The notes below the pieces were generated by a model that was not told where the DNA came from, searched no databases, and worked only from the letters and a program-made list of their open reading frames with translations. The translations under genes were made by a program, and so were the position numbers. 41,836 bases of DNA from NCBI GenBank assembly GCA_019638705.1, contig JAHBTI010000026.1, positions 1 to 41,836 on the forward strand, read 5' to 3'. Of the stretch, positions 32,968 through 41,623 are shown piece after piece (the first letter of the stretch is position 1; every line of letters begins with the position of its first letter). Origin of the DNA: Bacteroidota bacterium. Lineage in GTDB: Bacteria > Bacteroidota > Bacteroidia > B-17B0 > Aurantibacillaceae.

Positions 32968-32998
32968 AAAAAGCCGTCAAAATTTTTGACGGCTTTTA
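32968..32998. terminator. Bidirectional rho-independent terminator
   Basis: The arms AAAAGCCGTCAAAA and TTTTTGACGGCTTTT form a strong stem with A and T runs on the outside. It lies between the convergent receptor gene and the START-domain gene and can serve both. Confidence 0.85.
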
Positions 32999-33003
32999 AA
33001 GTT

Positions 33004-33020
33004 CCTCTCCTTTGGAGAGG
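33004..33020. repeat. Small perfect hairpin, dispersed repeat family
   Basis: CCTCTCC-TTT-GGAGAGG is a perfect 7-bp hairpin directly after the START-domain gene stop. On the minus strand it continues into AACTTTAAA, like the copy at 25356-25380. It is likely a mobile or dispersed intergenic sequence. Confidence 0.5.
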
Positions 33021-33021
33021 C

Positions 33022-34068
33022 TTATACTGCCCCAATCACTTGCATTAATTTTTCAATTTGGCTGTTCCAAAGCCGTTTTCCGTCTTCGCGCTCGGCGTGT
33101 GTTTCGCCGAAGTCGGTAACAATTAAGGAAACTTCATTCGTCAAGTCGTCTTTTTGTATTTTCAGTTCAAAATAACTTCCGTCTGTTTTATCCACCCATT
33201 GAAAGCGAATGGCTTCCATATCCACATTTTTTAAAAGACGGGCTTGCTGTATTTGTTCGTCCCATATAAAGGTGTAAATACCGTTGCGAATATTCACATT
33301 GTCGCAAAACCATTCGGATAAGCCGCTTGGTGTGGAAATAAACTCAAACAGCATTTCTGCCGAAGCGTGAATCACAAATTCCAGCTCGTATTTTCCGCGC
33401 GGTTCTCTGTCGGGGCGAATAGAGTAGGACTCGTTGCTGCGAACAGGATTGGTAATAGAACTTGAAATGTAAGCAATTTTTGAATCGGAAATTTCTTCGC
33501 GTTTTTGTACGGGAATAGTGTTGGAAACCGCCAATACTTCTTTGGCTCTTTCGGCTGCCAGTGCTTTTTTGGAAAGTTTTTCCACAAGTTTTACTTCCTT
33601 AACGGTAGCAGGTTTTGGAACTTCAACCACAGGCTTTGCTTTTACTGCCGTAATTTCTTTTTTCTTAAAAATTTCGGGTTTCTTTTTTACCTGCACTTTT
33701 TTTGGAGCAACAGTTTTGATTACTTTTTTAGATTCAGGTTTTTTAACTGCTTTTTTAGCAACCGTTTTTACCGCTTTTGGTTTAGAAACTGATTTTTTCT
33801 TTGCAAGCACTTTTGCTTTGCTTTTAACCACCGCTTTTTTTGCAGGCTTCGCCACAGCCTTTTTTGTTTTTTGCGGCTTTGCGGCTTTTACGCTTTTCTT
33901 AGCAGCAATTTTCTTTTTTTCCACAGGTTTTGCAACCTTTTTTATGTTCTTTGGTTTCTTATCTTTTTTAGCCGCAACTTTCGTTTTGGTTTTCAGAGCC
34001 TTTTTTTCAGGTTTACTTTTTTTTACGGTTTTTTTATCCGTTGTTTTCTTTTTTTTGTTTTTTGACAT
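33022..34068 (-). CDS. START-like domain protein with a long lysine-rich histone-H1-like N-terminal region
   Basis: A 348-residue protein. The C-terminal 124 residues (from about 225) form a START/AHSA-like domain: GKYELEFVIHASAEMLFEFI, STPSGLSEWFCDNV, FIWDEQIQQARLLKN, IRFQWVDKTDGSYFEL and DFGETHAEREDGKRLW. In Bacteroidota this domain usually stands alone at about 130 residues. Here it is preceded by roughly 200 residues of Lys, Ala, Val and Pro repeats (KKAVVKSKAKVLAKKK, KPKAVKTVAKKAVKK), like histone H1 or Hc1. That region should bind nucleic acid, so the fusion may place the START domain on DNA. An upstream start would need TTG at 34122; the ATG at 34068 (MSKNKKKK) is clear. The lysine codons make this stretch strongly T-rich on the + strand. 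Confidence 0.8.
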   Translation of the reverse strand: MSKNKKKKTTDKKTVKKSKPEKKALKTKTKVAAKKDKKPKNIKKVAKPVEKKKIAAKKSVKAAKPQKTKKAVAKPAKKAVVKSKAKVLAKKKSVSKPKAVKTVAKKAVKKPESKKVIKTVAPKKVQVKKKPEIFKKKEITAVKAKPVVEVPKPATVKEVKLVEKLSKKALAAERAKEVLAVSNTIPVQKREEISDSKIAYISSSITNPVRSNESYSIRPDREPRGKYELEFVIHASAEMLFEFISTPSGLSEWFCDNVNIRNGIYTFIWDEQIQQARLLKNVDMEAIRFQWVDKTDGSYFELKIQKDDLTNEVSLIVTDFGETHAEREDGKRLWNSQIEKLMQVIGAV

Positions 34069-34139
34069 AACTTCCAAAAATTTTCGGAAATGTATAAAAA
34101 AATAAAACCAATGCAAATTCAAATTACAAGAAATTCTTC

Positions 34140-34170
34140 TTGAAGATTGATAATCTTTGTATTATATTTG
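34140..34170 (+). promoter_or_regulatory. Promoter of the tRNA-Met gene
   Basis: The -33 TTG (34140-34142) and the -7 box TATATTTG (34163-34170) are separated by 20 nt. The tRNA begins at 34184, so transcription probably starts around 34177, a short 5' leader. This is one of the best matches to the Bacteroidota consensus in the window. Confidence 0.7.
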
Positions 34171-34183
34171 CAGCCCTAAAAAC

Positions 34184-34257
34184 GGCGGGGTAGCTCAGAT
34201 GGTTAGAGCGCAGGATTCATAACCCTGAGGTCACGGGTTCAACTCCCGTCTCCGCTA
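34184..34257 (+). tRNA. tRNA-Met (CAT), elongator type
   Basis: A 74-nt cloverleaf. The acceptor GGCGGGG pairs with CTCCGCT with G-T wobbles at two positions. The D arm starts at TAGCTCAG. The anticodon is CAT at 34218-34220 in the loop TTCATAA. The T arm is ACGGG-TTCAACT-CCCGT. The discriminator A is followed by CAA, so CCA is not encoded. Its sequence resembles elongator methionine tRNAs of Bacteroidota. A lysidine-modified tRNA-Ile2 also has CAT, but its usual acceptor and anticodon stem differ. Confidence 0.93.
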
Positions 34258-34258
34258 C

Positions 34259-34291
34259 AAAAGCTGCAAACTCGTTAGTTTGCAGCTTTTT
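34259..34291 (+). terminator. Rho-independent terminator of the tRNA
   Basis: The stem AAAAGCTGCAAACT pairs with AGTTTGCAGCTTTT around CGTT and is followed by a T run. It begins two bases after the tRNA. Confidence 0.85.
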
Positions 34292-34374
34292 ACAAAAAAG
34301 TGCGAGTGGCGCAAACACATTTTCTCTTTTCTATCCATTCAATGGGAGCATCTCAAATAATTTTATTTTTACCA

Positions 34375-35154
34375 TTATTTTAATGCTTTAGGCAAAAGAA
34401 GTAAAAATTCTACTGCCCGTTCTAATTTTAGAGCATAGTAATTATAGCCTATGTGAATTTTTTTGTAATACTCTTGTCTGTTTTTGGCATAGTATTTTTC
34501 GCTGGGTATGCTCCATGTGTTTTTACCTATTTTTTGAGCCAAAAACCATTTTTCAAGCAATCTGCCCGCTCTGCCGTTGCCGTCTGTAAACGGGTGTATT
34601 TTTTCAAACATAAGGTGTATAAAAGCGGCATAGTAAAATGTTTCTTTATAAGATAGCTCCCTGCTTAAAAGTTCTTTAATGTCGGCAAAAAGTTTACTAA
34701 ACTCTTCTTTTACATGTTCGGGCTCTACTGCCATATATTCTACTTTGCCATCGCTAAAAATACCAACTTGTTGCTTGCGTAATTTTCCGCGCTGGCTTTT
34801 TACTTCAAGCACGGTACGGCTTAGTTTTTCGTGAGATTTTAAAAAATTGGCTTGATTCAGCTTGTTTTTTATGGCAAAGTTATAGGCACTTATCAAGTCA
34901 TCTATTTCTGCCATTTCTTTAGGTTTTGATTTTATTTTAAAGGTTTTGTTTTTTAGATAAGTATCAATATCTATACTGTTTCCCTCAATGTTTGATGAAA
35001 ATGTGGCGGCAGATTTTATATAAAATTCAAAATCTTCTTTACTGTAAGTTTCTTTGTTTTTTAGCTTGTTAAACACGGCAAACCAATCAATGTTTACTTT
35101 TTCGGAATATTCGTTAAGGTATTGAGATGTTAATATTTTCAAGTGTTTTGCCAT
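34375..35154 (-). CDS. Fic family protein (class II, with N-terminal inhibitory helix)
   Basis: A 259-residue Fic protein that can transfer AMP or a related group onto target hydroxyls. The catalytic motif HPFTDGNGRAGR (187-198) is complete, including the His and Arg residues. An inhibitory helix motif SSNIEG (S53 to G58, fitting [S/T]xxxE[G/N]) lies upstream, so the protein regulates itself as a class II Fic. KSQRGKLRKQQVGIFSD is the usual beta-flap region. The longer frame would start at TTG (35202); the ATG at 35154 (MAKHLKILTS) is better. Upstream at 35159-35166 a TACCTTTA box approximates the -7 consensus. It is a monocistronic gene next to the tRNA-Met. Its target is unknown. Confidence 0.9.
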   Translation of the reverse strand: MAKHLKILTSQYLNEYSEKVNIDWFAVFNKLKNKETYSKEDFEFYIKSAATFSSNIEGNSIDIDTYLKNKTFKIKSKPKEMAEIDDLISAYNFAIKNKLNQANFLKSHEKLSRTVLEVKSQRGKLRKQQVGIFSDGKVEYMAVEPEHVKEEFSKLFADIKELLSRELSYKETFYYAAFIHLMFEKIHPFTDGNGRAGRLLEKWFLAQKIGKNTWSIPSEKYYAKNRQEYYKKIHIGYNYYALKLERAVEFLLLLPKALK

Positions 35155-35293
35155 ACTATAAAGGTAGTGAATTTTGAACTTCGGAGTTGCTTTACCTGCC
35201 AATGATGCTTTGTTCTTTTTTATAAACTATCCACGCGCTTATTACTTTTCACCGTCTTGCACATTTCTTTTTTCAAAATTCGCTACAAAAAAC

Positions 35294-35330
35294 AAAAATC
35301 CCCGTGAGGTTTACCTCACGGGGATTTTTT
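35294..35330. terminator. Strong terminator at the 3' end of the smaller CHU_C gene
   Basis: A 17-bp stem (arms ending TCCCCGTGAGGT and ACCTCACGGGGA) with a 2-nt loop and A/T runs on both sides. It follows the stop of the gene at 35348-38155 in the reading direction of that gene and also separates it from the Fic promoter. Confidence 0.9.
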
Positions 35331-35347
35331 ATTGTTGTTCTTAATTT

Positions 35348-38155
35348 TTAACGGACTAAAGTAATTGTTCCTTTTTGCTCGTAATCCATTCCGTCTGTAT
35401 TTATATTGTCTTTACCTTCGGCTTTAAGAATATAGAAGTATGTGCCTGCGGCAGCATCTTTTCCGTAAATGTTTTTGCCGTCCCATTCAATATTTCCTGT
35501 TTCGCTTACTTGTTCGTAAACAATGTGCCCCCAACGGTCATAAATACTTATTTCAATTTTGGTAAGGTTAGCTGCTCTTAAAAAGAAGACATCGTTTGTG
35601 CCGTCTCCGTTTGGCGTAAACACATTCGGCACTTCCAATTTAGACGGAATATCAACGGTGATGTACGCCGTATCTATGTCCTGACAATTAGGAACTCCAC
35701 CTGGACCTTTTGTTGTGTACAAGATAACCATGTAACTGCCCGGTTGGGTGTATTTAGCACGCCCAAGAATAGAAGCACTTGTATGTGTATCTGCTGCGCC
35801 GTTACCATAATTCCATACCGAAGTGATGCCTGAATTGCTTCCTCCCGCAGATGCTGAATTGTTGGTAAACGTAACTTCCAACGGCGCATAACCGCTTGTT
35901 CTGTTAGGCGTAAACGCTCCTGTTAAAAAGCCGTTCACTACCCGAATTGCGGTGTCTTTTGAGGCGCAACCGTTAGTCGGGTTGGTAACTACAACCGTAT
36001 AAAAACCAACGGCACTTGCGTTTACAGATTGCCCTGTGGTAGAACCCACAAAGGTATTGGTTGAAGGACCTGCCCATGAATAAATGTAAGCAAGTGTACT
36101 CGTCATGAGTGGTCTTATGGATACAGAAGTGGCAGCACAGTCTAACGTATAAACAGGCGATGGCTGAATCAGGGTAGGATACACCCTGCCGTCTTGTATT
36201 TGTAACGTTGCGGTTGAGTTGCAACCGTTGTTCATGTCTTTTACCGTCATGGTATAAACGCCGGGTACGGTAGCCACATAACTACTCACCGTAATTGTAG
36301 GAATTTGAGGCGACGGACCTTCCCACAACTGTACCTGAATGATGCCATTGCTTGGAAAGCCTGTGGTTGGAGGAATGCTTGTTTTACTTGAATTGGTTAA
36401 TTGCAGAGTAGGTGTTGTGCAGGTAATAGTGAAATTAGTTACCGAAATACTTGGTGTAGGGGGAAACAAGTTTTGTTGCATAGGCACTACCGATTGGCTT
36501 GTACAGCCATTATCCTGGTCTAAAACAAATAGTGTGTAATTACCTACTATTGCGCTTGTAACGTTAGTGGTGGTGTTTATGGTAATGTTTTCGCCCTGTA
36601 AACTGCCTGTGCCGGGTGTGAGCCAACTGAACACAACTGCCGAATTGGTGGTTTGCCCTGTAAGTACAGTGCTTGGCGTAAAACAACTTAACACCTGAGT
36701 AGGCACAATGACCGACCTGTTAGGACCAACCGTATTTTGAACAATGGTTACCGGTCTTCGTGTTTCGCAGTTGCCTGCTAAGTCCTTTACAACAACCGTC
36801 CACGTTCCGGGTGTGCTTACTGCCGTAAATTGCGTACTTCCAAAGGCAGGTACGGTGTTTGTTACGCCCGGTGCAAGATAACCGTAGTTTAATGCGCCCC
36901 CCGGTGTTGGCTGTGTGTTAGCACCTGTAATGGTGATAACGGTAAGGCTGTGATTGTTGCAACCTACGGTAAATGAGCCGTTGTTTGCAAGCGTGGGTGT
37001 GCCGATTGTGCTGAAAACAGGCGATTCGCTGGAAATGGATACGCTCAGCATTAGTGGTGTTGCCGAACAGCCTGTGGCAGAATTAACAAACTGGTAAGTG
37101 TAGGTATCTGTGGGTTGCACCGTTGAGGGCAGCGGCGGTATAAACAGGGCAACTGTGCCCGAACCGACATTGCTTACCACACCGCTTTGGTTAATAATAT
37201 AGTGGCTGACATTTAAGGTGGGCGAAATGGCGGTTAAACTTACCGTTTTTAATTCGGGGTTTGAACATGAGATTTGTTGTAATGAGGGAGTGACAACCGC
37301 AGTAGGCGCAACAGTATTTTGCACTACCAAAAATGTATGTGTAGCCGTGCAACTGCCTGTGGTTTGGGTTTGCCCCGTAACTGTCCATGTACCTAATTGG
37401 TTTATGGTAGGCACAATCGTTTGTGCCTGAATTGCGCCGGCTGAAGGGTGGCTCCATGTATAAGACAAAGCGGCATTGCTTGCAGCAACAATTGGCGCAG
37501 GATTGGCACAGGTAATTGAATAAACATTGGATATAACACTAAAATTAGCCAAAGCAGGTTGGTTGGACATCGTAATAATTCCTGCGTAGCCACATAGCGG
37601 ACTAACTCCGTCTGCAATAATTGTATAATGAAAAGTAGCACCTATGGGAACTCCCGAACCGCTAACGGAATCGGGGTTAAGAGTAGATAATAATTCCGGT
37701 ACGGGATTGCCGTCAAATGCCGTCCATACTACTGAGTAATTTGGCACAGGTGAGGCAGGAATAAAAGATAAACCCAAATTAAAAGCCGCATTGGTGCTTG
37801 AGCAGGTAGCTTGCGTATAGGTTACATTAACCGTTGGTTGGGGGTTTACATAAACGGTATATTGCAAAGGAAACGTGGTAGTGGTGTTGTTAGCCTGAAG
37901 ACCGGTTAGATTTATGGTGTATGCTGTTGTTACCTGAGGGTTTACAGCATAAGTAGCAGATGTGGCAGTGCTTTGCGTGCCAATTACGTTCATGTTTGGC
38001 ACTAACTGAAAGTTGGTAACGGTAAAATTAGTGCCTGCATTTGCAATTAAAGAACCTTGACCACCTGCACATATTGTGAGGTTGGGGCTTGCCTGTGCAT
38101 TAATAAAATTTTTGCTTGAAATGAAAGCCAAGAAAATAAAGAGTAACTTTTTCAT
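35348..38155 (-). CDS. Large T9SS type B (CHU_C) secreted protein with PKD domain
   Basis: A 935-residue protein. The signal peptide is MKKLLFIFLAFISSKNFINAQ. Repeats of about 90-100 residues follow, with lines such as TWTVTGQTQTTGSCTATH, TWTVVVKDLAGNCETR, NYTLFVLDQDNGCTSQ, VYTMTVKDMNNGCNSTAT and FYTVVVTNPTNGCASKD. They resemble Ig-like/HYR repeats. A PKD domain precedes the tail (PLEVTFTNNSASAGGS...VWNYGNG). The last 90 residues are the gliding-motility-associated C-terminal domain, LEVPNVFTPNGDGTNDVFF, IEISIYDRWGHIVYE, IEWDGKNIYGKDAAAGTYFY and ending KGTITLVR, a type B T9SS sorting signal. It is a paralogue of the next gene. A TATACTTG promoter-like box lies at 38186-38193. A surface adhesin or gliding role is an inference. 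Confidence 0.9.
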   Translation of the reverse strand: MKKLLFIFLAFISSKNFINAQASPNLTICAGGQGSLIANAGTNFTVTNFQLVPNMNVIGTQSTATSATYAVNPQVTTAYTINLTGLQANNTTTTFPLQYTVYVNPQPTVNVTYTQATCSSTNAAFNLGLSFIPASPVPNYSVVWTAFDGNPVPELLSTLNPDSVSGSGVPIGATFHYTIIADGVSPLCGYAGIITMSNQPALANFSVISNVYSITCANPAPIVAASNAALSYTWSHPSAGAIQAQTIVPTINQLGTWTVTGQTQTTGSCTATHTFLVVQNTVAPTAVVTPSLQQISCSNPELKTVSLTAISPTLNVSHYIINQSGVVSNVGSGTVALFIPPLPSTVQPTDTYTYQFVNSATGCSATPLMLSVSISSESPVFSTIGTPTLANNGSFTVGCNNHSLTVITITGANTQPTPGGALNYGYLAPGVTNTVPAFGSTQFTAVSTPGTWTVVVKDLAGNCETRRPVTIVQNTVGPNRSVIVPTQVLSCFTPSTVLTGQTTNSAVVFSWLTPGTGSLQGENITINTTTNVTSAIVGNYTLFVLDQDNGCTSQSVVPMQQNLFPPTPSISVTNFTITCTTPTLQLTNSSKTSIPPTTGFPSNGIIQVQLWEGPSPQIPTITVSSYVATVPGVYTMTVKDMNNGCNSTATLQIQDGRVYPTLIQPSPVYTLDCAATSVSIRPLMTSTLAYIYSWAGPSTNTFVGSTTGQSVNASAVGFYTVVVTNPTNGCASKDTAIRVVNGFLTGAFTPNRTSGYAPLEVTFTNNSASAGGSNSGITSVWNYGNGAADTHTSASILGRAKYTQPGSYMVILYTTKGPGGVPNCQDIDTAYITVDIPSKLEVPNVFTPNGDGTNDVFFLRAANLTKIEISIYDRWGHIVYEQVSETGNIEWDGKNIYGKDAAAGTYFYILKAEGKDNINTDGMDYEQKGTITLVR

Positions 38156-38185
38156 AATAATGAATAAAAATGTTTAAAACGACTG

Positions 38186-38193
38186 CAAGTATA
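38186..38193 (-). promoter_or_regulatory. Promoter-like -7 box of the 935-residue CHU_C gene
   Basis: On the minus strand it reads TATACTTG followed by CAG, one base from TAnnTTTG. It is 30 nt upstream of the start at 38155. No clear TTG is found at the right distance. Confidence 0.35.
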
Positions 38194-38257
38194 ATACAAA
38201 ATTCTGAAAGTAACCACACTCAAAAGGGCGAAACGGAACAAATTTTTATCTAAATTT

Positions 38258-38274
38258 TGTACAGAGGCTGTACA
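38258..38274. promoter_or_regulatory. 17-bp dyad TGTACAG-AGG-CTGTACA, possible operator
   Basis: Perfect 7-bp inverted arms with a 3-bp spacer, between the stop of the large CHU_C gene and the promoter region of the smaller one. With no T run in the reading direction, a binding site or short mRNA hairpin is more likely than a terminator. Confidence 0.3.
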
Positions 38275-38285
38275 GGAACCCCACT

Positions 38286-41200
38286 TTACCTCACCAAAGT
38301 AACATTACCTTTTTGCTCATAGTCTTTATCATCTTTCCCTTTTGCGCTAATAATGTAGAAATAAGTGCCTGCGGCAGCTTCTTTGCCGTAAATGTTTTTT
38401 CCGTCCCAGGCAATGTTGCCTGTGCTGCTTTCCACCTCGTAAGCAAGGTGTCCCCAGCGGTCATAAATTTTTATGCTTATTTGGGTGAGGTTAGTGGCTT
38501 TCAGGAAGAAAATATCGTTCACGCCGTCGCCGTTTGGCGTAAACACATTGGGCACTTCTAATTTTGAGGGAATGTCCACGTTTATAATTTTTGAAACCGT
38601 GTCGGAGCACAAGCCTTTTACCACATATATGGTTGCGGTGTATGTACCCGGCTGTGTATAAACTGCTGTTGTGGGGTCGCTTGCCGATAGGGTAATGCCG
38701 CTTGTACCGTTACCAAAACTCCACACGGTAGTAATGCTGGAGCTTCCCGTAGTGGAAGACGAGTTGTTGAAAAACTTTACGGTATGCGGGGCAAAGCCCT
38801 GTGCATCGTTTGTAAGCACATCAGCCGTTAAAGAGCCGCTTGTAACGCTTACCACACCTGCTGCCGCACAACCGTTAGTTAAATTGGTAACCAAAATTTT
38901 ATACAAACCAATGGCATTTACCGTTACGCTGCGGGTGTTGGTAGCTCCTGTAAAGGTATTGGTTTGAGGTCCGTTCCAAAGAAATGAAAAATTGGTAGTG
39001 GTGTTGGTCATGCTTGGGTACACCAACACATTTTTCTCACCGCAATCCATAATAAAAGGTACTGTGTTTGTCATTACAGGATATACTCTTCCGTCCTGAA
39101 TGGTGGTAATGGTGGTGGCGTTGCAGCCATTGTTCAGGTCTTTCACCGTCATGGTATAAGTGCCCGGAACGGCAGCTACATAACTGCTGATGATGCTTAC
39201 CGTTTGTTGCGGTGAGGGACCGTCCCATAATTGCACCTGAATAATTTTGTTGGTTGCAAAACCCGAGTTTGGTAAAATACCCGTAAGGCTTGAATTGCTT
39301 AACTGCAAGGTTGGTGTGGTGCAGGTAATGGTATTGTTTGTAACCGAAATTTTTGGCATGGGCGTAAACAAATTTTGCTGAATGGGAATAAGCGAATTGC
39401 TTATGCAGCCGTTGTTTTGGTCGGTAATGGTTAAGGTAAAAATGCCTGCCGAAGTGCTGTTGGTGTTTGTGGTGGTATGCACGGTTAATGTAGAACCCGG
39501 AAGCGTTTGTTGTCCCGAAATGCCCCATGCAAAGGCAGCGGCAGAATTTGTGGTTTGAGCCATGAGCGTAACACTCGGCGTAAAGCAATCTAAAATTTGA
39601 GTAGGCACAATAGCCGAAATATCAGGCGAAACGGTATTTTGAACAATGGTTACGGGAGCCATAGCCGTGCAGGAATTATTTACACTTGTTACCAATACCG
39701 TCCATGTGCCGGGTGTACTCACTACCGAAAACTGCGAGCCGACAGGCGGTATAACCGTGCTTGTGCTTCCGGGCGGAAGAAAACCAAAATTCATAGCTCC
39801 GCCGGGTGTTGGTGCTGTTTCAGGGTTTACAATGTTAATAACGGTAAGGTGGTGGAAGGGAGTACAACCAACGGTGTAATTGCCCTGACCTGATAAAGTT
39901 CCCGTACTTGAAATTGAAAACACAGGAAAGTCAGGTGAAGTGGTTACCGAAAAAGTGGCGTGGGTAGAACAGCCGTTTACACTATTTAGCAACCAATAAT
40001 CATAAGAACCGGGAATAGGATAATAAATAGCGGTTGACGCAGTAGAAAGCGACACAGAGCCGCCAATGGCAGCAGACGAAACAATGTGAACAATGTTTTG
40101 GGTAGGTGAGCCTGCCGTCATGGTCATGGTTTGCACCAAAGGATTTGCACAAGTAACTTGCTGTAAACTGTGCGAAATGGAAGCAATTATGGGTGGGGTA
40201 AAATCTTGACCTGCAAAAAATGTGTGTGTTTCTGTGCAGCCCGAAACAGGGTGTACGGCGTTTACCGTCCAAGTGCCTAAGTTGGCTGTGCTTAGAGCTG
40301 TTGTAGAGCCTGTTAATGTTCCGGTGTTGGTGTTTGTCCAAGTGTAGTTAAGTGCAGCATTAGAGGTGCTGATGTTAATAACAGGCTGCGCACAGTTTAC
40401 AGAAAAACTGTTTCCGAAAGGAAAAAACGTAAAGTTTGCCTGTGCAGGCTGCGGCGAAATGCTTACAGTTCCAATCACTTCGCAACCGCCCTGCGCCGTA
40501 ATCGTGTAAGGGTAATTTCCTGCCATAACGTTATTGGCGGCGGTTTGCGTATTGCTTGTAACGGTATTTGGCGTAGCTCCCCAGTCTATGGTATATGTTG
40601 GTGCGGGTGTGGGCGTTGGTGCAACAAAACCAAAATTCATGTCAAATGCCGAAACGGTGCTTGTGCAAGTGCTTAACGAGTAAGTTGTAGAAACAGTAGG
40701 TTGCGGGTGTACAATTACGGCAATTGACCCTGTGTTTGTAACTACGGCGTTTATGCTGTTAATGCCTGTAACGTAAGAAGTATAGGTTAACGAAGTTAAA
40801 GGCGATACAATAAAAGTTCCTGTTGAATTTGACAAGCCGCCCGGATTTAGTGAATAGCTTGCATTTGTAAGATTTGCCACGTTTACGGGGGTAATGGTTA
40901 CGTTGTTTCCTGCACAAATTTCAAACTGACTGCAACTTGGGTCGCACGATAAACTTGCCGTACCAATACTTTGAAAACTTACAAGTGAGTTTACGCCGCT
41001 GTAATTTGAAATACAAATAATAAACTGGTCGCAGGCTTCTACAGGTATGGGCGGTTCAAAGTTGCCTGACGAACCTCCCGCCGGAATGTTGGAAGCGGAA
41101 GCAACGCCCGTTCCCCCCGCATTTGTGAAATTCCAATTACAACGAATTGGCGGTAAAGTATTATTCATAATACCTGCGCAAGAACTTTGGTCGTAGGGCC

Positions 41201-41543
41201 ACATTGCCCAGTCATAATATCCTGCCTGAGGGTTAGGTCCGTTTGCTGCGCCAAATACAAATTCCAGTACACCTGCATTTCCAACCGATATTAACAGCCA
41301 TTGCGGACTGTTTTCTCCTGCCAAAAGACATCCTGCGTTTTGGGGCGAAAAAGGATTTGTATTAGGATTGCTTATGCTGTTAGTCCCCGGTAATTCGCTT
41401 ATGTTACCGTCTCCTTGTGTAGAGAAAAAAGTAAAACTTGGCGTGCTGCATAACAAAATAGCATCAATGCAATCGGCATTTTGAGAAATTAATTTCCCGA
41501 AAGAAAAAAATAAAAGCGCGGATAGTAAAGCAATTTTTTTCAT
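38286..41543 (-). CDS. Very large T9SS type B (CHU_C) secreted protein
   Basis: A 1,085-residue protein with the signal peptide MKKIALLSALLFFSFGKLISQ. The N-terminal 200 residues form a domain seen in other gliding-associated proteins (NADCIDAILLCSTPSF, WLLISVGNAGVLEF, DWAMWPYD, CDQFIICISNYSGVNS). The following repeats are line-by-line paralogous to the downstream neighbour (TWTVNAVHPVSGCTETH, TWTVLVTSVNNSCTAM, IFTLTITDQNNGCISN, TYTMTVKDLNNGCNAT, LYKILVTNLTNGCAAA). A PKD-like domain (VWSFGNG) precedes the CHU_C tail (LEVPNVFTPNGDGVNDIFF, IKIYDRWGHLAYE, IAWDGKNIYGKEAAAGTYFY, KGNVTLVR). TTG at 41549 is also in frame, but ATG at 41543 fits the signal peptide. It lacks its own clear terminator before the neighbour, so both may be co-transcribed. 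Confidence 0.9.
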   Translation of the reverse strand: MKKIALLSALLFFSFGKLISQNADCIDAILLCSTPSFTFFSTQGDGNISELPGTNSISNPNTNPFSPQNAGCLLAGENSPQWLLISVGNAGVLEFVFGAANGPNPQAGYYDWAMWPYDQSSCAGIMNNTLPPIRCNWNFTNAGGTGVASASNIPAGGSSGNFEPPIPVEACDQFIICISNYSGVNSLVSFQSIGTASLSCDPSCSQFEICAGNNVTITPVNVANLTNASYSLNPGGLSNSTGTFIVSPLTSLTYTSYVTGINSINAVVTNTGSIAVIVHPQPTVSTTYSLSTCTSTVSAFDMNFGFVAPTPTPAPTYTIDWGATPNTVTSNTQTAANNVMAGNYPYTITAQGGCEVIGTVSISPQPAQANFTFFPFGNSFSVNCAQPVINISTSNAALNYTWTNTNTGTLTGSTTALSTANLGTWTVNAVHPVSGCTETHTFFAGQDFTPPIIASISHSLQQVTCANPLVQTMTMTAGSPTQNIVHIVSSAAIGGSVSLSTASTAIYYPIPGSYDYWLLNSVNGCSTHATFSVTTSPDFPVFSISSTGTLSGQGNYTVGCTPFHHLTVINIVNPETAPTPGGAMNFGFLPPGSTSTVIPPVGSQFSVVSTPGTWTVLVTSVNNSCTAMAPVTIVQNTVSPDISAIVPTQILDCFTPSVTLMAQTTNSAAAFAWGISGQQTLPGSTLTVHTTTNTNSTSAGIFTLTITDQNNGCISNSLIPIQQNLFTPMPKISVTNNTITCTTPTLQLSNSSLTGILPNSGFATNKIIQVQLWDGPSPQQTVSIISSYVAAVPGTYTMTVKDLNNGCNATTITTIQDGRVYPVMTNTVPFIMDCGEKNVLVYPSMTNTTTNFSFLWNGPQTNTFTGATNTRSVTVNAIGLYKILVTNLTNGCAAAGVVSVTSGSLTADVLTNDAQGFAPHTVKFFNNSSSTTGSSSITTVWSFGNGTSGITLSASDPTTAVYTQPGTYTATIYVVKGLCSDTVSKIINVDIPSKLEVPNVFTPNGDGVNDIFFLKATNLTQISIKIYDRWGHLAYEVESSTGNIAWDGKNIYGKEAAAGTYFYIISAKGKDDKDYEQKGNVTLVR

Positions 41544-41623
41544 AAGCAATATCTTGGAACTGTTTATACCGTATGCAAGGTAGCTTAAAAAAATTGATTT
41601 TTAACAATTTCTTGCATTTAAGC

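Noticed and set aside
33518..34105. A 195-codon open frame on the + strand, rich in Phe, Leu and Ala
   Set aside because: It is the antisense of the lysine-rich region of the START-domain gene. Poly-Lys codons give poly-Phe on the other strand. There is no start context or family likeness.
34186..34257. tRNA-Ile2 with lysidine-modified CAT anticodon
   Set aside because: Acceptor and anticodon stems look like elongator methionine tRNAs of Bacteroidota. Not fully excluded without a covariance model.
39597..39893. Open frames on the + strand inside the large CHU_C gene
   Set aside because: They are shadows of a long, clearly coding minus-strand gene with a signal peptide and sorting domain.
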